From: JBFFMO01 sp041390025
GTDB taxonomy: Bacteria > Myxococcota_A > Bradymonadia > Bradymonadales > Bradymonadaceae
Assembly: GCA_041390025.1 (NCBI GenBank)
Contig: JAWKQR010000002.1
Location: forward strand, 124,001 to 188,000
Length of the DNA stretch: 64,000 nucleotides
Reading direction: 5' to 3'
Both the position numbers and the translations under genes were made by a program. The notes beneath the pieces are model-generated. The model made no database searches and had not been told where the DNA came from. It saw nothing but the letters and a program-made list of their open reading frames with translations. How positions within the stretch are numbered: the first letter of the stretch is position 1; each line of letters opens with the position of its first letter. Below are positions 53,954 through 64,000 of this stretch, piece after piece.

Positions 53954-56227
53954 ATGAAACGTGGTTTGTTGTTCTTCATTTGTTTCGTGGCGGCGTGTGA
54001 TTCCCAACAGTCGTCTGTTCCGGCGACGGCTACTAATACTGTAGAACCACCGACCGAACAAACGCAGACCGCGAACCAAGAGCCCACGGCGGTGGCCCCT
54101 GCCGCGGCCTCCGACCGCGCGGTTGTCTTTGACTTCGTGGACAATCGCCACCTGGCTCATGTGTACGACGGCGGGCTGGTCATGGACCTTGGGGCGGCTC
54201 AATCCCTCAAATACATTCAGGGAAGTTGGAACAGCCCTTGGTACGAAGGCACCAAATCCGAAGGGATGGATTTTACGTACCCCAAAGGCGTGGGCGGTTC
54301 GCTTCGTTTTCCACTCATCCTTCCAGGCGCCAAAGGCTTGACCGACGAGCAGTGGAACATCTCGTTGAAACTCAAGCCCGTGGGCAAACAGCGCGCAGAC
54401 CTCTTTTTTCGCTCCACAAACGGCGAAGAAAAGAAGATCGGCTCGATCAACGAAATGAAAGATGGATGGGGCACCTACACGGTCAAGTTGCCGGCAGGGT
54501 ACGAGATCGGGCAGGAGCACATGTTGCGTGTTCACTTTTCGCGCAGCGCACCGATCGATGGCGGACGAAAATCAGCCGCCGCCATCGACTGGATCAAGGT
54601 TGGAAATCCTGGCAACGCCGATGAACCTGGCACCGTGTCCACGATTTTTGACGCCGCGGCTAAGCGCGTGACGCTCAAGCCCGGACAGCGTGCGATCTGG
54701 TTCACGATGCCGGCGAAAACATCGCAGTTTTCTGCAACAGTCACGGGTAGCCCACGGGTCGAGGTGACCGACAACGCCGGAAAGACGACCAAGATCGAGG
54801 CCGCAAATGGCGCCATCACGTCCGACTTCTCGGCATGGGCCGATCAACCGGTTCGCATCGATTTTGTGAATGATTCAGCGGCGGTCGCGACGTTTGAAAA
54901 TCCTTCGATCACGGTCGAAAAACAACAACCCATGGCGCGGGGTGAAAAGCCGCAATACGTCTTGGTGTGGCTGATTGATACGCTGCGCGCGGATCACATG
55001 AAGCTCTACAATCCGAAGACGGATGTCGAGACGCCCAACTTGGACGCGTTTGCCAAGACGGCGGCCGTGTTTCGAAGCGGAACGGTGCAGGGCAATTCGT
55101 CGCTTCCCACGTCGGCGAGTATCTTTACGGCGGCCTATGCGCCCAACCACGGCATGATCACCGAAAAAGCAAAACTGCCCACCGACCACGTTGTTTTTGG
55201 CGAAGCGTTCAAGAAGGCAGGTTTTGCGACCGCGCTGTTTTCGTCCAATGGGTACGTTTCGAATTCGTGGGGTTTCGCGCGGGGATTTGATGTCGAGGTC
55301 AATCCGATTCGCGAAAACCGTCCATCGGATACCGAATATCTGTGGCCCGAAGCGTTTGAGTGGATCAAAAAATTGCACACCGCCACGCCGGATAAACCCG
55401 CGTTGATTTATATCAATACGGTGGATCCGCATGTGCCCTACGACCCACCACAGGAATTCCTGAGCAAGTACCATCAAGGTGGGAAAGTCGGGAAAGTTTC
55501 GCCCCGTGGAACCGGGCAATTGCTGCACGACATGGCAGGCGGAAGCATCAAGCTTTCAAACGAAGAAGCCGCGTACATGCACGCGCTGTACAAGGGCGAA
55601 ATTACGTACAACGATTTCTGGTTTGGCAAGATGCTCGAGAATCTCAAGGAATTGGGAATTCTTGAGAAAACCATGATCATCGTCACCGCAGATCATGGCG
55701 AGGAATTTGGCGAATATGGCCGATTTGGCCATGGTGTGAGCGTCAATCAGGAGCTGATCGATGTGCCATTTTTAATTTCGTATTTGCCCTGGACCTCAAA
55801 AGGGTTGCGCATCGACCAAGACGTTGAAGTGGTCGATATCCTTCCGACCGTCATCGATGCTGTGGGCGCCGAGGAGCCCGCCACACTTCAGGGCGACAGC
55901 CTCGTCTCGATGATGTTGGACCCGACACAGCGTTACCCACGCGCAGCATTTGGCTATCACAACACGTTTTTGCGAAGCGCACGCATCGGCGATTGGAAGT
56001 ATCAATTGTTCAACGGCGATAAAGACCCTGTTTATCACCTTACGGACGGGAAAGGCGGTTGGGATCGTGACGACATCGGGGACAAGAACCCACTGGTGCG
56101 TCGCATGATGCGCGACACGATGGCTTTTCAGGTCGGGTTGGATACGAAATTGGACAAACGCAAACACGGCGTGGCGAACAATCATTCAGCCGCGTTAGCG
56201 AAGTGGCTGGATTCGAAGGGTTGGTGA
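53954..56227 (+). CDS. Sulfatase-like alkaline-phosphatase-superfamily lipoprotein
   Basis: 757 residues. ATG at 53954 after TGGAGG; signal MKRGLLFFICFVAACDS with lipobox. Residues 80-360 form a beta-rich N-terminal domain with no family recognised. The C-terminal 390 residues are a sulfatase fold: WLIDTLRADHMKLYN (metal Asp), SSLPTSASIFTAAYAPNHGM (the sulfatase active-site position), TADHGEEFGEYGRFGHG and VDVLP-like strands. The active-site segment is S-L-P-T-S rather than the C/S-x-P-x-R formylglycine sequence, so a standard sulfatase is unlikely; a phosphodiesterase or phospho-transferase in the same superfamily is possible. It overlaps the GNAT gene by TGATG. Confidence 0.82.
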   Translation: MKRGLLFFICFVAACDSQQSSVPATATNTVEPPTEQTQTANQEPTAVAPAAASDRAVVFDFVDNRHLAHVYDGGLVMDLGAAQSLKYIQGSWNSPWYEGTKSEGMDFTYPKGVGGSLRFPLILPGAKGLTDEQWNISLKLKPVGKQRADLFFRSTNGEEKKIGSINEMKDGWGTYTVKLPAGYEIGQEHMLRVHFSRSAPIDGGRKSAAAIDWIKVGNPGNADEPGTVSTIFDAAAKRVTLKPGQRAIWFTMPAKTSQFSATVTGSPRVEVTDNAGKTTKIEAANGAITSDFSAWADQPVRIDFVNDSAAVATFENPSITVEKQQPMARGEKPQYVLVWLIDTLRADHMKLYNPKTDVETPNLDAFAKTAAVFRSGTVQGNSSLPTSASIFTAAYAPNHGMITEKAKLPTDHVVFGEAFKKAGFATALFSSNGYVSNSWGFARGFDVEVNPIRENRPSDTEYLWPEAFEWIKKLHTATPDKPALIYINTVDPHVPYDPPQEFLSKYHQGGKVGKVSPRGTGQLLHDMAGGSIKLSNEEAAYMHALYKGEITYNDFWFGKMLENLKELGILEKTMIIVTADHGEEFGEYGRFGHGVSVNQELIDVPFLISYLPWTSKGLRIDQDVEVVDILPTVIDAVGAEEPATLQGDSLVSMMLDPTQRYPRAAFGYHNTFLRSARIGDWKYQLFNGDKDPVYHLTDGKGGWDRDDIGDKNPLVRRMMRDTMAFQVGLDTKLDKRKHGVANNHSAALAKWLDSKGW

Positions 56228-56832
56228 TGAAAGACGAAAAAAAACTCTCTTTTGAAATACGCGAGATCGAGCTCGAAGACATCGCCCCGGTTTATGCACT
56301 CGGCGAGAAGCTGTTTACGGCCGACAAGTGGACGAGTTTGCACCGCACGTGGGACGAATACGAAGTGCTGAATCTCTACATGGGCGATGGCGACACGTGT
56401 CTGGTCGCCGAACACGACAGCAAGGTGGTCGGATTCGCGCTGGGCGCCACCATCGAAAAACGCCGTTCATCGTGGAAGTACGGCTACCTGCTATGGCTCG
56501 GGGTCGCACCCGAGACCAAGGGCATGGGCGTGGGCAAGAAGTTGGTCAAACGGATGACGGAGCTCTTCATCCAAGACGGTGCGCGTATGATGTTGGTCGA
56601 TACTGACGCCGAAAACGACGACGCGATTTCGTTCTTCAAAAAGTCGGGTTTTGCGAACGAACAGCGCCACGTTTACATGTCGATGAACCTGACGAAACAC
56701 CCGTCCTACGAGCGCTTGCGCCCGCACAAACCTGAAAGAAAGAACCCAAACACGAAGGCCCAAAATCATGAGCGACCTCAATCATGTTCTCTCGTTCATC
56801 GATTCAGAGCGGCTGCAGCGATGGCTGAGTGA
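56227..56832 (+). CDS. GNAT-family N-acetyltransferase
   Basis: 201 residues, starting inside the sulfatase stop (TGATG). GNAT motifs: FEIREIELEDIAPVYALGEKLF (beta1), YLLWLGVAPETKGMGVGKKLVKRM (motif A, acetyl-CoA loop G-M-G-V-G-K), DAENDDAISFFKKSGFANEQRHVYMS (motif B). RimI-like overall. The last 30 residues (ERKNPNTKAQNHERPQ...) overlap the M20 gene by 65 bp and look unlike GNAT sequence, so the real stop may lie upstream if another frameshift is present. Substrate: a protein N-terminus or a small amine; not decidable. Confidence 0.85.
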   Translation: MKDEKKLSFEIREIELEDIAPVYALGEKLFTADKWTSLHRTWDEYEVLNLYMGDGDTCLVAEHDSKVVGFALGATIEKRRSSWKYGYLLWLGVAPETKGMGVGKKLVKRMTELFIQDGARMMLVDTDAENDDAISFFKKSGFANEQRHVYMSMNLTKHPSYERLRPHKPERKNPNTKAQNHERPQSCSLVHRFRAAAAMAE

Positions 56833-57884
56833 AACGGTGGACACGCATGGCCCGACCGGGCCGAGGGGCCTGCGTTGGAGGTCTTCGAGGACATGTTGAA
56901 TGACGTGCAGCTGGCCTATCGCAAACAGGCGGTCGACGAGGACCGCTACAATCTTATCGTCGAGATTGGCCCCCAGCCTCCCGCGATGATGTGGGTTGGG
57001 CATGTCGACACGGTGGCGTTGTACGACGAAGACCACCGCGGCGTACGTATAGAGGGCGACCTGCTCTACGGCTTGGGATCGGCCGACATGAAGTCGGGCT
57101 GTGTCGCAGCGGTCGAGGCGATGGCGGCCATGGCGCAAGCGGGGTTGCGCTGAACAAGGGTCTGCGCTTGGCTCTGGTGGTCGGCGAGGAAGAATACGGC
57201 GACGGGTCGGAGCGCCTGATCGAACAGGCACAGGCCCCCATCGTCGTGATCGGTGAACCCACAAATCTGCAACCTTGCACCTCGCACTACGGCTACTTCG
57301 AGGTGTTTTTGAAAAGTCGTGGTTCGCGGGCCCACGCTGCCGTCCCCGAAGTGGGCGACAATGCCATTCACGCGATGCTGACGTGGCTTACGCGAATCTT
57401 GGAGGCGACTCCGGGCCTTGAATGGGCCCGCGACGCTGCCTTTACGCCACGAAAAATCGACGGCGGCACGCCTCTGTTTGCCGTGGCCGAGACCTGTGAA
57501 GCGGTCGTGGATGTGCACCTGCCCGCCGGCGTCGATTTCGCTCTGGTCGAGGATGTGCTCAACGCGACCATGGCCGCGACATCGGGCGATCACAAAGGAT
57601 GCGCGCTCGAATTCGAGGTCGCCTTTGCATCGCCTGGGTTTGACAACAAACTCGATTTTTCGATCTTCGAAAAAGCCTTTACCGGGGCAGATTTGGCGTG
57701 GACGCCCGTGTCGTTTCGAAGCCATTCGGACGCCGCGCTCTTCCACGAAAAAGGCATGGCAACGCTTGTGTGTGGCCCTGGCCGCCTCGAGGTCGCTCAC
57801 CGTCCCGACGAACACGTCTCGCTCACCCAGATGACGCAGGCAGCCCGGCTGTATGCCTCGCTGTTCCACGCTGTGACGCGTTAG
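56768..57884 (+). CDS. M20 metallopeptidase, ArgE/DapE-like (two frameshifts)
   Basis: About 372 residues after joining. ATG at 56768 (MSDLNHVLSFIDS) behind GAAGG. M20 metal motifs: WVGHVDTVALYD (HxD), LGSADMKSGCVAAV, VVGEEEYGDGS (Glu-Glu), IGEPTNL, and GRLEVAHRPDEHV near the end. Breaks: 56858-56860 (one G more gives HGPTGAEGPALEVFEDM) and 57141-57144 (one G more gives AMAQAGVALNKG). Binuclear-zinc aminoacylase or desuccinylase; the exact amino-acid substrate is not known. It lies in one operon with the sulfatase and GNAT genes. Confidence 0.86.
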
Positions 57885-58055
57885 TCACATCTTGCCGCTT
57901 GCCGGCTGTTGGCGCGTGACTAGTTTGAAGTTCAAGCAAAACGGGGGTCGGTTCCGGCCGACCAGTTAACCAATCAGTGAGTTCAGCGACGGGGAAATGT
58001 CGCCGCCTAAGGCGGGGTGTTTTGTCGCGCGCGAACAATCGACGGAGGAGGACCT

Positions 58056-60650
<2,595 letters not shown>

Positions 60651-60664
60651 CGCGAAAACGCGCG

Positions 60665-61852
60665 TCAACGGCCGTAGAACGTGGACGAGGTCCACGCGTT
60701 TAATCTCAACGAACCGTCTTGTGTCCGGGACCCGATGATAAGGGTCCCGGCGCATTTCAGGTCCGGGATAAACGTCGCGTCCGCATCGAGGAATTCTGGG
60801 TCGCCATCCTCGATCGACAGCGTTTGGTCACCGATTCGGGACACGATCAAATTCCCCGTTGAGGTCACGCGGTAAACCCGCCAAGACACACCTGTCGGAT
60901 TGATCCCAATCATGACGATGCCTGATGGTATGGGGACCAAACGAATTTCATCGGCCTTAAGGGCGTTGTCTTCGAAGACCGTAACGGCGGCTCCGCCATC
61001 GCTCCCGATGTCCACGTACTGCAGGTCAAACGCCGTGCCGATGCGGGACGCGAGTACGTATCGCTCTTTCTCGTTGAAACGTCCGAGATAAACCCATCCT
61101 GGGCGGGAAGCGACGTTTTCGATGCGAAATTGCTCGGCGGCCTCTCCCGATCTTGGCTTGAGATACCAGACGCCCCCGCCTTGTTGCATCGCGAGGTAGG
61201 AGCCATAAGACGAAACCACCGTCGATGCATCAAACTGAACCGTAGAATTGGTGACTTCGCGCGACTCTCTTAGGGGGTCCACATCCCCGGTGCTCGCAAT
61301 GGATGAGCCTTCAAGGTAGACCCAGCGAGTCGCTTGGTCCTCCCGACCGGTGATCGGGTTTTGGCCCTGCACAAACGCCACACCGTCCGAGCCGGTACCT
61401 ACGATTCCGTCGGTCATCACGTCGCTGAATTCCGATACAAACTGAATTGCGGTGTAATTGCCGGAGGCCAAGGAAATCAAGGTGCCAAGCCCTTGTGCGT
61501 CGGCGTGCAGCTCGACCTCGCGCACCTCGACTCCGGGGGCGACGGTGAAGCCGCTTTCGATGCTGGCCGTGTCACGCACCTGGATCGCACGAACCTCAAC
61601 GGTGTCTAGCCCAGGATTGTTGGGGACAAAGGCGATGCGAGGTTGATCTCCATCGAAGGCCATCGAAAAGCCAGACGCTGCCTTGGTCGGGGTGACGCTC
61701 GCGGATTTCACGCGTTCGACGCCTCCATGCGGCTCGGAACATTGGTTCCACAGCTCGCCAGTCTCGTCTTCGGGGGCGGCTGTGTCGATGTCTCCAAACG
61801 TGTTGCAGCCGCACACAAACACCATCGCCATTATCGGGAATGCGCTTTTCAC
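60665..61852 (-). CDS. Lipoprotein of unknown function
   Basis: 395 residues. MKSAFPIMAMVFVCGCNTF gives a lipobox. The mature protein is beta-strand-rich with repeated short blocks containing G-x-W-x-Y-L and Y-L-x-R, which suggests a beta-propeller or beta-solenoid without catalytic motifs. It starts 13 bp after the downstream end of the kinase gene on the same strand, so the two may be co-transcribed, possibly with the lipoprotein as a readout or partner of the kinase; this is speculation. Convergent with clpB. Confidence 0.72.
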   Translation of the reverse strand: MKSAFPIMAMVFVCGCNTFGDIDTAAPEDETGELWNQCSEPHGGVERVKSASVTPTKAASGFSMAFDGDQPRIAFVPNNPGLDTVEVRAIQVRDTASIESGFTVAPGVEVREVELHADAQGLGTLISLASGNYTAIQFVSEFSDVMTDGIVGTGSDGVAFVQGQNPITGREDQATRWVYLEGSSIASTGDVDPLRESREVTNSTVQFDASTVVSSYGSYLAMQQGGGVWYLKPRSGEAAEQFRIENVASRPGWVYLGRFNEKERYVLASRIGTAFDLQYVDIGSDGGAAVTVFEDNALKADEIRLVPIPSGIVMIGINPTGVSWRVYRVTSTGNLIVSRIGDQTLSIEDGDPEFLDADATFIPDLKCAGTLIIGSRTQDGSLRLNAWTSSTFYGR

Positions 61853-61865
61853 TCAGACCTCATGC

Positions 61866-62972
61866 CTACACGGCGATCAAAAGCACCAAGAGCCCAAGAC
61901 CAACAAGGATTGCCACGATCCAGCCCCACCATAACTTGCCGTTATCGGTTGTGGCGACGGCGGTGCCCGGTGAATGGACCAACATGCTCAACGTCGCCTC
62001 GCCGGTCTGCATGTAGTGCGCCGTCGGTGCACCGCGAACTTCGGCCGTCATGGGGAAGCCCGATGGGATCTCCACCACTGGTGCGCCCGTGTCTGGAAGT
62101 TTTCCAAACGACTCCAGGGCGGCGATCACACCGGCGGCATCCGGGTACCGCTGTGCGGGATCCCGCTGGAGCAGGCGTTCCAGAACACGTTTCATGCGGG
62201 CCGAAATTTCGACGTTGTCGAGCAACGCAAGCGGCTGCGTGCTGACTTTTGCTTCCACGGCGAGCTCAGAGTTCGCAAACGGATGTTCGCCCGACAACAG
62301 GAACACGCCTAGCAGGCCTAAGCTATAAAGGTCTGACTGCGCCTGCAGTTCGGCACCCTGCAATTGCTCCGGAGACATGTATCGCGGTGTTCCCACGACG
62401 AGGTCGCCACGTTTGGAGCCGCCGAGCATGTCCTCGAAACGTGTAGCGACCCCGAAATCCAGCAGTTTCGCGCAGTCGACCTCGCCCATGTCGTCGTAGA
62501 CCAACACGTTGGCCGGTTTGATATCGCGATGAAGAATGCCCCGAAGGTGTGCCTCTTTGAGGCTTTCTAGGAGTTGCCGCAAAACACGGACGGTGCGTTG
62601 TTCTGAAAACGCGCCATCTTGGCGAACGCGCTCGTCGAGCGTCGTTCCAGGCACATACTCCATGATTTGATAGAGCCTGCCTTCTTCGTCGGTCCCCGAA
62701 TCAAACAGTGTCACCGTGTAAGGGCTTCGCAAACTCGCGATCAGCGCCGCCTCGTTCTGAAAGCGATCGCGCCACATGTCTGGTTCGTCGACACCAGCCA
62801 CGTCAAAGACCTTGATGGCCACGCGTCGGTGATTCCCGGTGTGCAAGCCCAGATAGACTTTGGACGAGGTTCCCGCCCCCAGCAGCGACAGGACCGTGTA
62901 CTGCCCGGCGAAGACGTCGCCTTCGACCGGAAGTCGGGCGGCGGTGCGTGTGAGTGAGGACAAGTTCTTCAT
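61866..62972 (-). CDS. Ser/Thr protein kinase with C-terminal membrane anchor
   Basis: 368 residues. Kinase domain: GAGTSSKVYLGLH (glycine loop), VAIKVFD (Lys), GILHRDIKPANVL (catalytic Asp and Asn), LDFGVATRF, YMSPEQ, DLYSLGLLGVFLL. After a short linker one helix (LWWGWIVAILVGLGLLVLLIAV) ends the protein, a tail anchor without an external domain like the kinase at 22427-24480. The ATG at 62972 gives MKNLSSLTRTAA; the long upstream frame is antisense to the next gene. Divergent from the NTPase gene at 62995, with only 22 bp between start codons. Confidence 0.93.
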   Translation of the reverse strand: MKNLSSLTRTAARLPVEGDVFAGQYTVLSLLGAGTSSKVYLGLHTGNHRRVAIKVFDVAGVDEPDMWRDRFQNEAALIASLRSPYTVTLFDSGTDEEGRLYQIMEYVPGTTLDERVRQDGAFSEQRTVRVLRQLLESLKEAHLRGILHRDIKPANVLVYDDMGEVDCAKLLDFGVATRFEDMLGGSKRGDLVVGTPRYMSPEQLQGAELQAQSDLYSLGLLGVFLLSGEHPFANSELAVEAKVSTQPLALLDNVEISARMKRVLERLLQRDPAQRYPDAAGVIAALESFGKLPDTGAPVVEIPSGFPMTAEVRGAPTAHYMQTGEATLSMLVHSPGTAVATTDNGKLWWGWIVAILVGLGLLVLLIAV

Positions 62973-62994
62973 TGTGGTGCTAGGGTACCCTCCC

Positions 62995-64000
62995 ATGCGT
63001 AAAAGCCAAGAGACACGCGAGATCTTTGTTGGTCGCGACGCCGAGCTTGCCCTCGCCCGGCAGGCGCTGGAGTCTTCGCGTGTGGTGGCGATCACAGGTC
63101 CGTTTGGGGTGGGCAAGACGGCCCTGGCGACCGCACTGGCCAACGCCGCCGCGATGATCCCACTGTTTGGCATCCGCACCGAACAGGAGGCCCTGTTTCG
63201 CATCGCACGCGCCATCGGCATGATCGACTTGCCGGCAAAGAGCGACGAGGCCATCGAGCGCGTCGGCCGAGTGCTGGCGGGCAGCGGCCCCATGTTTTTG
63301 GTGCTCGACCACATCGACGAGCTCGACACGGCGCCATATTGGGTGGCGCGCTGGCTCGACGCTGCGCCTGAACTTCAGGTGATCACAACGCACCAATCGG
63401 GTCGACACGTCGGTGTCGCGCCGACCTTGGCGCTCGAGCCGCTCTCGGACACGGACGCCACGGCGGTCGCGAGCGCGCTTGGGTCGGCGGTCGTCTCGGG
63501 CAATCCGCTTCTGATGACCGTGTCGGCGGCCGGCGGTGCAGGTGACATCGAGACGATCGTCGCCACGGCCTGCGACAACGCCAAGACCCACGCGCTGTTG
63601 TGGCTCGCGGTGTTGGGCGAGGTGAGGTGGTTGGATTTTGAAGCTCTGGTTGACTCGGATTTCGAGGCAGACCTCGAGGTCCTGGCCGTGTCGGATTCGG
63701 CCAACCTGCGCATGCAGGATGGCATTCGCGAGCTTGTGCTGCAGCGTATGGGCTCAGACGATGCGTTTGAATCACTCGCGACACGGCTCTGTGCCTGTTT
63801 TGACGAGGCGTGGCTTGATATCGACACACCGGAGGGCCTCAACCATGCCATCAAATGGTTCGACCTCACACGCAGGGTGAGCACGGTTTTGGCACGCTAC
63901 GTGCCAGACGCGTTGACCCCGCTCGCGAGCGTGTATGTCCGTATGTGCAAATGGGTCGTGCCGGGCGTCGATGACCTGAGCCACTTTCGCCGTGCCATTA
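62995..64000 (+). CDS. STAND/AAA-type NTPase, 3' end cut by window
   Basis: Open from ATG 62995 to the window end with no stop (335 codons). N-terminal IFVGRDAELALARQAL, Walker A ITGPFGVGKTALATAL, Walker B MFLVLDHIDELD, then a helical segment with VLGEVRWLDFEALV resembling the winged-helix or helical part of STAND NTPases. This is the pattern of signal-transduction ATPases with numerous domains. It would be expected to go on into repeats (TPR or WD) beyond the window. Divergent with the Ser/Thr kinase. Confidence 0.75.
   Translation, partial: MRKSQETREIFVGRDAELALARQALESSRVVAITGPFGVGKTALATALANAAAMIPLFGIRTEQEALFRIARAIGMIDLPAKSDEAIERVGRVLAGSGPMFLVLDHIDELDTAPYWVARWLDAAPELQVITTHQSGRHVGVAPTLALEPLSDTDATAVASALGSAVVSGNPLLMTVSAAGGAGDIETIVATACDNAKTHALLWLAVLGEVRWLDFEALVDSDFEADLEVLAVSDSANLRMQDGIRELVLQRMGSDDAFESLATRLCACFDEAWLDIDTPEGLNHAIKWFDLTRRVSTVLARYVPDALTPLASVYVRMCKWVVPGVDDLSHFRRAI

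Noticed and set aside
57885..58055. CIRCE or sigma32 heat-shock site before clpB
   Set aside because: Neither TTAGCACTC/GAGTGCTAA nor a convincing sigma32 box is present; a GC-rich hairpin is there but its role is unknown.

Overview
The window is high-GC, gene-dense DNA from a Gram-negative bacterium. It most resembles a member of the Myxococcota / former Deltaproteobacteria, possibly of the Bradymonadia type. The reasons are four Hanks-type Ser/Thr kinases in 64 kb, many lipoproteins with large exported domains, two proteins ending in a Cys / hydrophobic helix / Arg-cluster tail like MYXO-CTERM, an Asn-Thr linker in an exported esterase, and an ASPM/SPD-2/Hydin plus PKD-type surface lipoprotein. 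This placement is inferred from protein style only. No rRNA, tRNA, insertion sequence, prophage or CRISPR array was recognised.

Layout. 1-7.4 kb (+): end of a membrane-anchored Ser/Thr kinase, a surface lipoprotein, a kal-kce pair of the lysine-fermentation/BKACE type, an HU protein, TlyA and a MurG-like glycosyltransferase. 7.4-10.9 kb: a secreted type-B carboxylesterase (-) and an amidase with a small upstream gene (+). 11-12.7 kb: a membrane-anchored Ala/Glu/Lys-repeat coiled-coil protein. 12.7-24.5 kb: carotenoid genes (GT2, CrtC, CrtI/CrtD-type desaturase) interrupted by cysS, then an aldehyde dehydrogenase, gluQ, an AmgK-like kinase, an outer-membrane protein and a kinase. 25-32 kb: a giant kinase-NTPase-TPR protein, an AraC/VOC pair and RapA. 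32-35.7 kb: two tandem paralogous MYXO-CTERM-like proteins, a universal stress protein and a lipoprotein. 35.7-43 kb (-): a probable operon of a metzincin-like lipoprotein protease, acyltransferase, two SDR enzymes and a c-type cytochrome. 43-49 kb: a membrane protein, a beta-propeller-like lipoprotein, FetAB and a RelA/SpoT-like protein. 48.5-53 kb: a dienelactone-hydrolase lipoprotein and two YfbK-type von Willebrand proteins. 53-57.9 kb: a lipoprotein divergent from a sulfatase-GNAT-M20 peptidase operon. 58-64 kb: clpB, a lipoprotein, a kinase and the start of a STAND-like NTPase.

Genes work together mostly as short, tightly overlapping operons (many ATGA or TGATG junctions; several convergent pairs overlap at their stop codons). 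The themes are surface and lipoprotein biology, Ser/Thr kinase signalling, carotenoid pigment modification and amino-acid/peptide turnover.

Important caveat. At least ten genes carry one or more single-base frameshifts although both flanks still encode good protein. Many of these sites lie in C or G runs and are repaired by restoring one base. I read this mainly as consensus error in the assembly, so these genes are given as full-length loci with the break marked, not as separate short genes.
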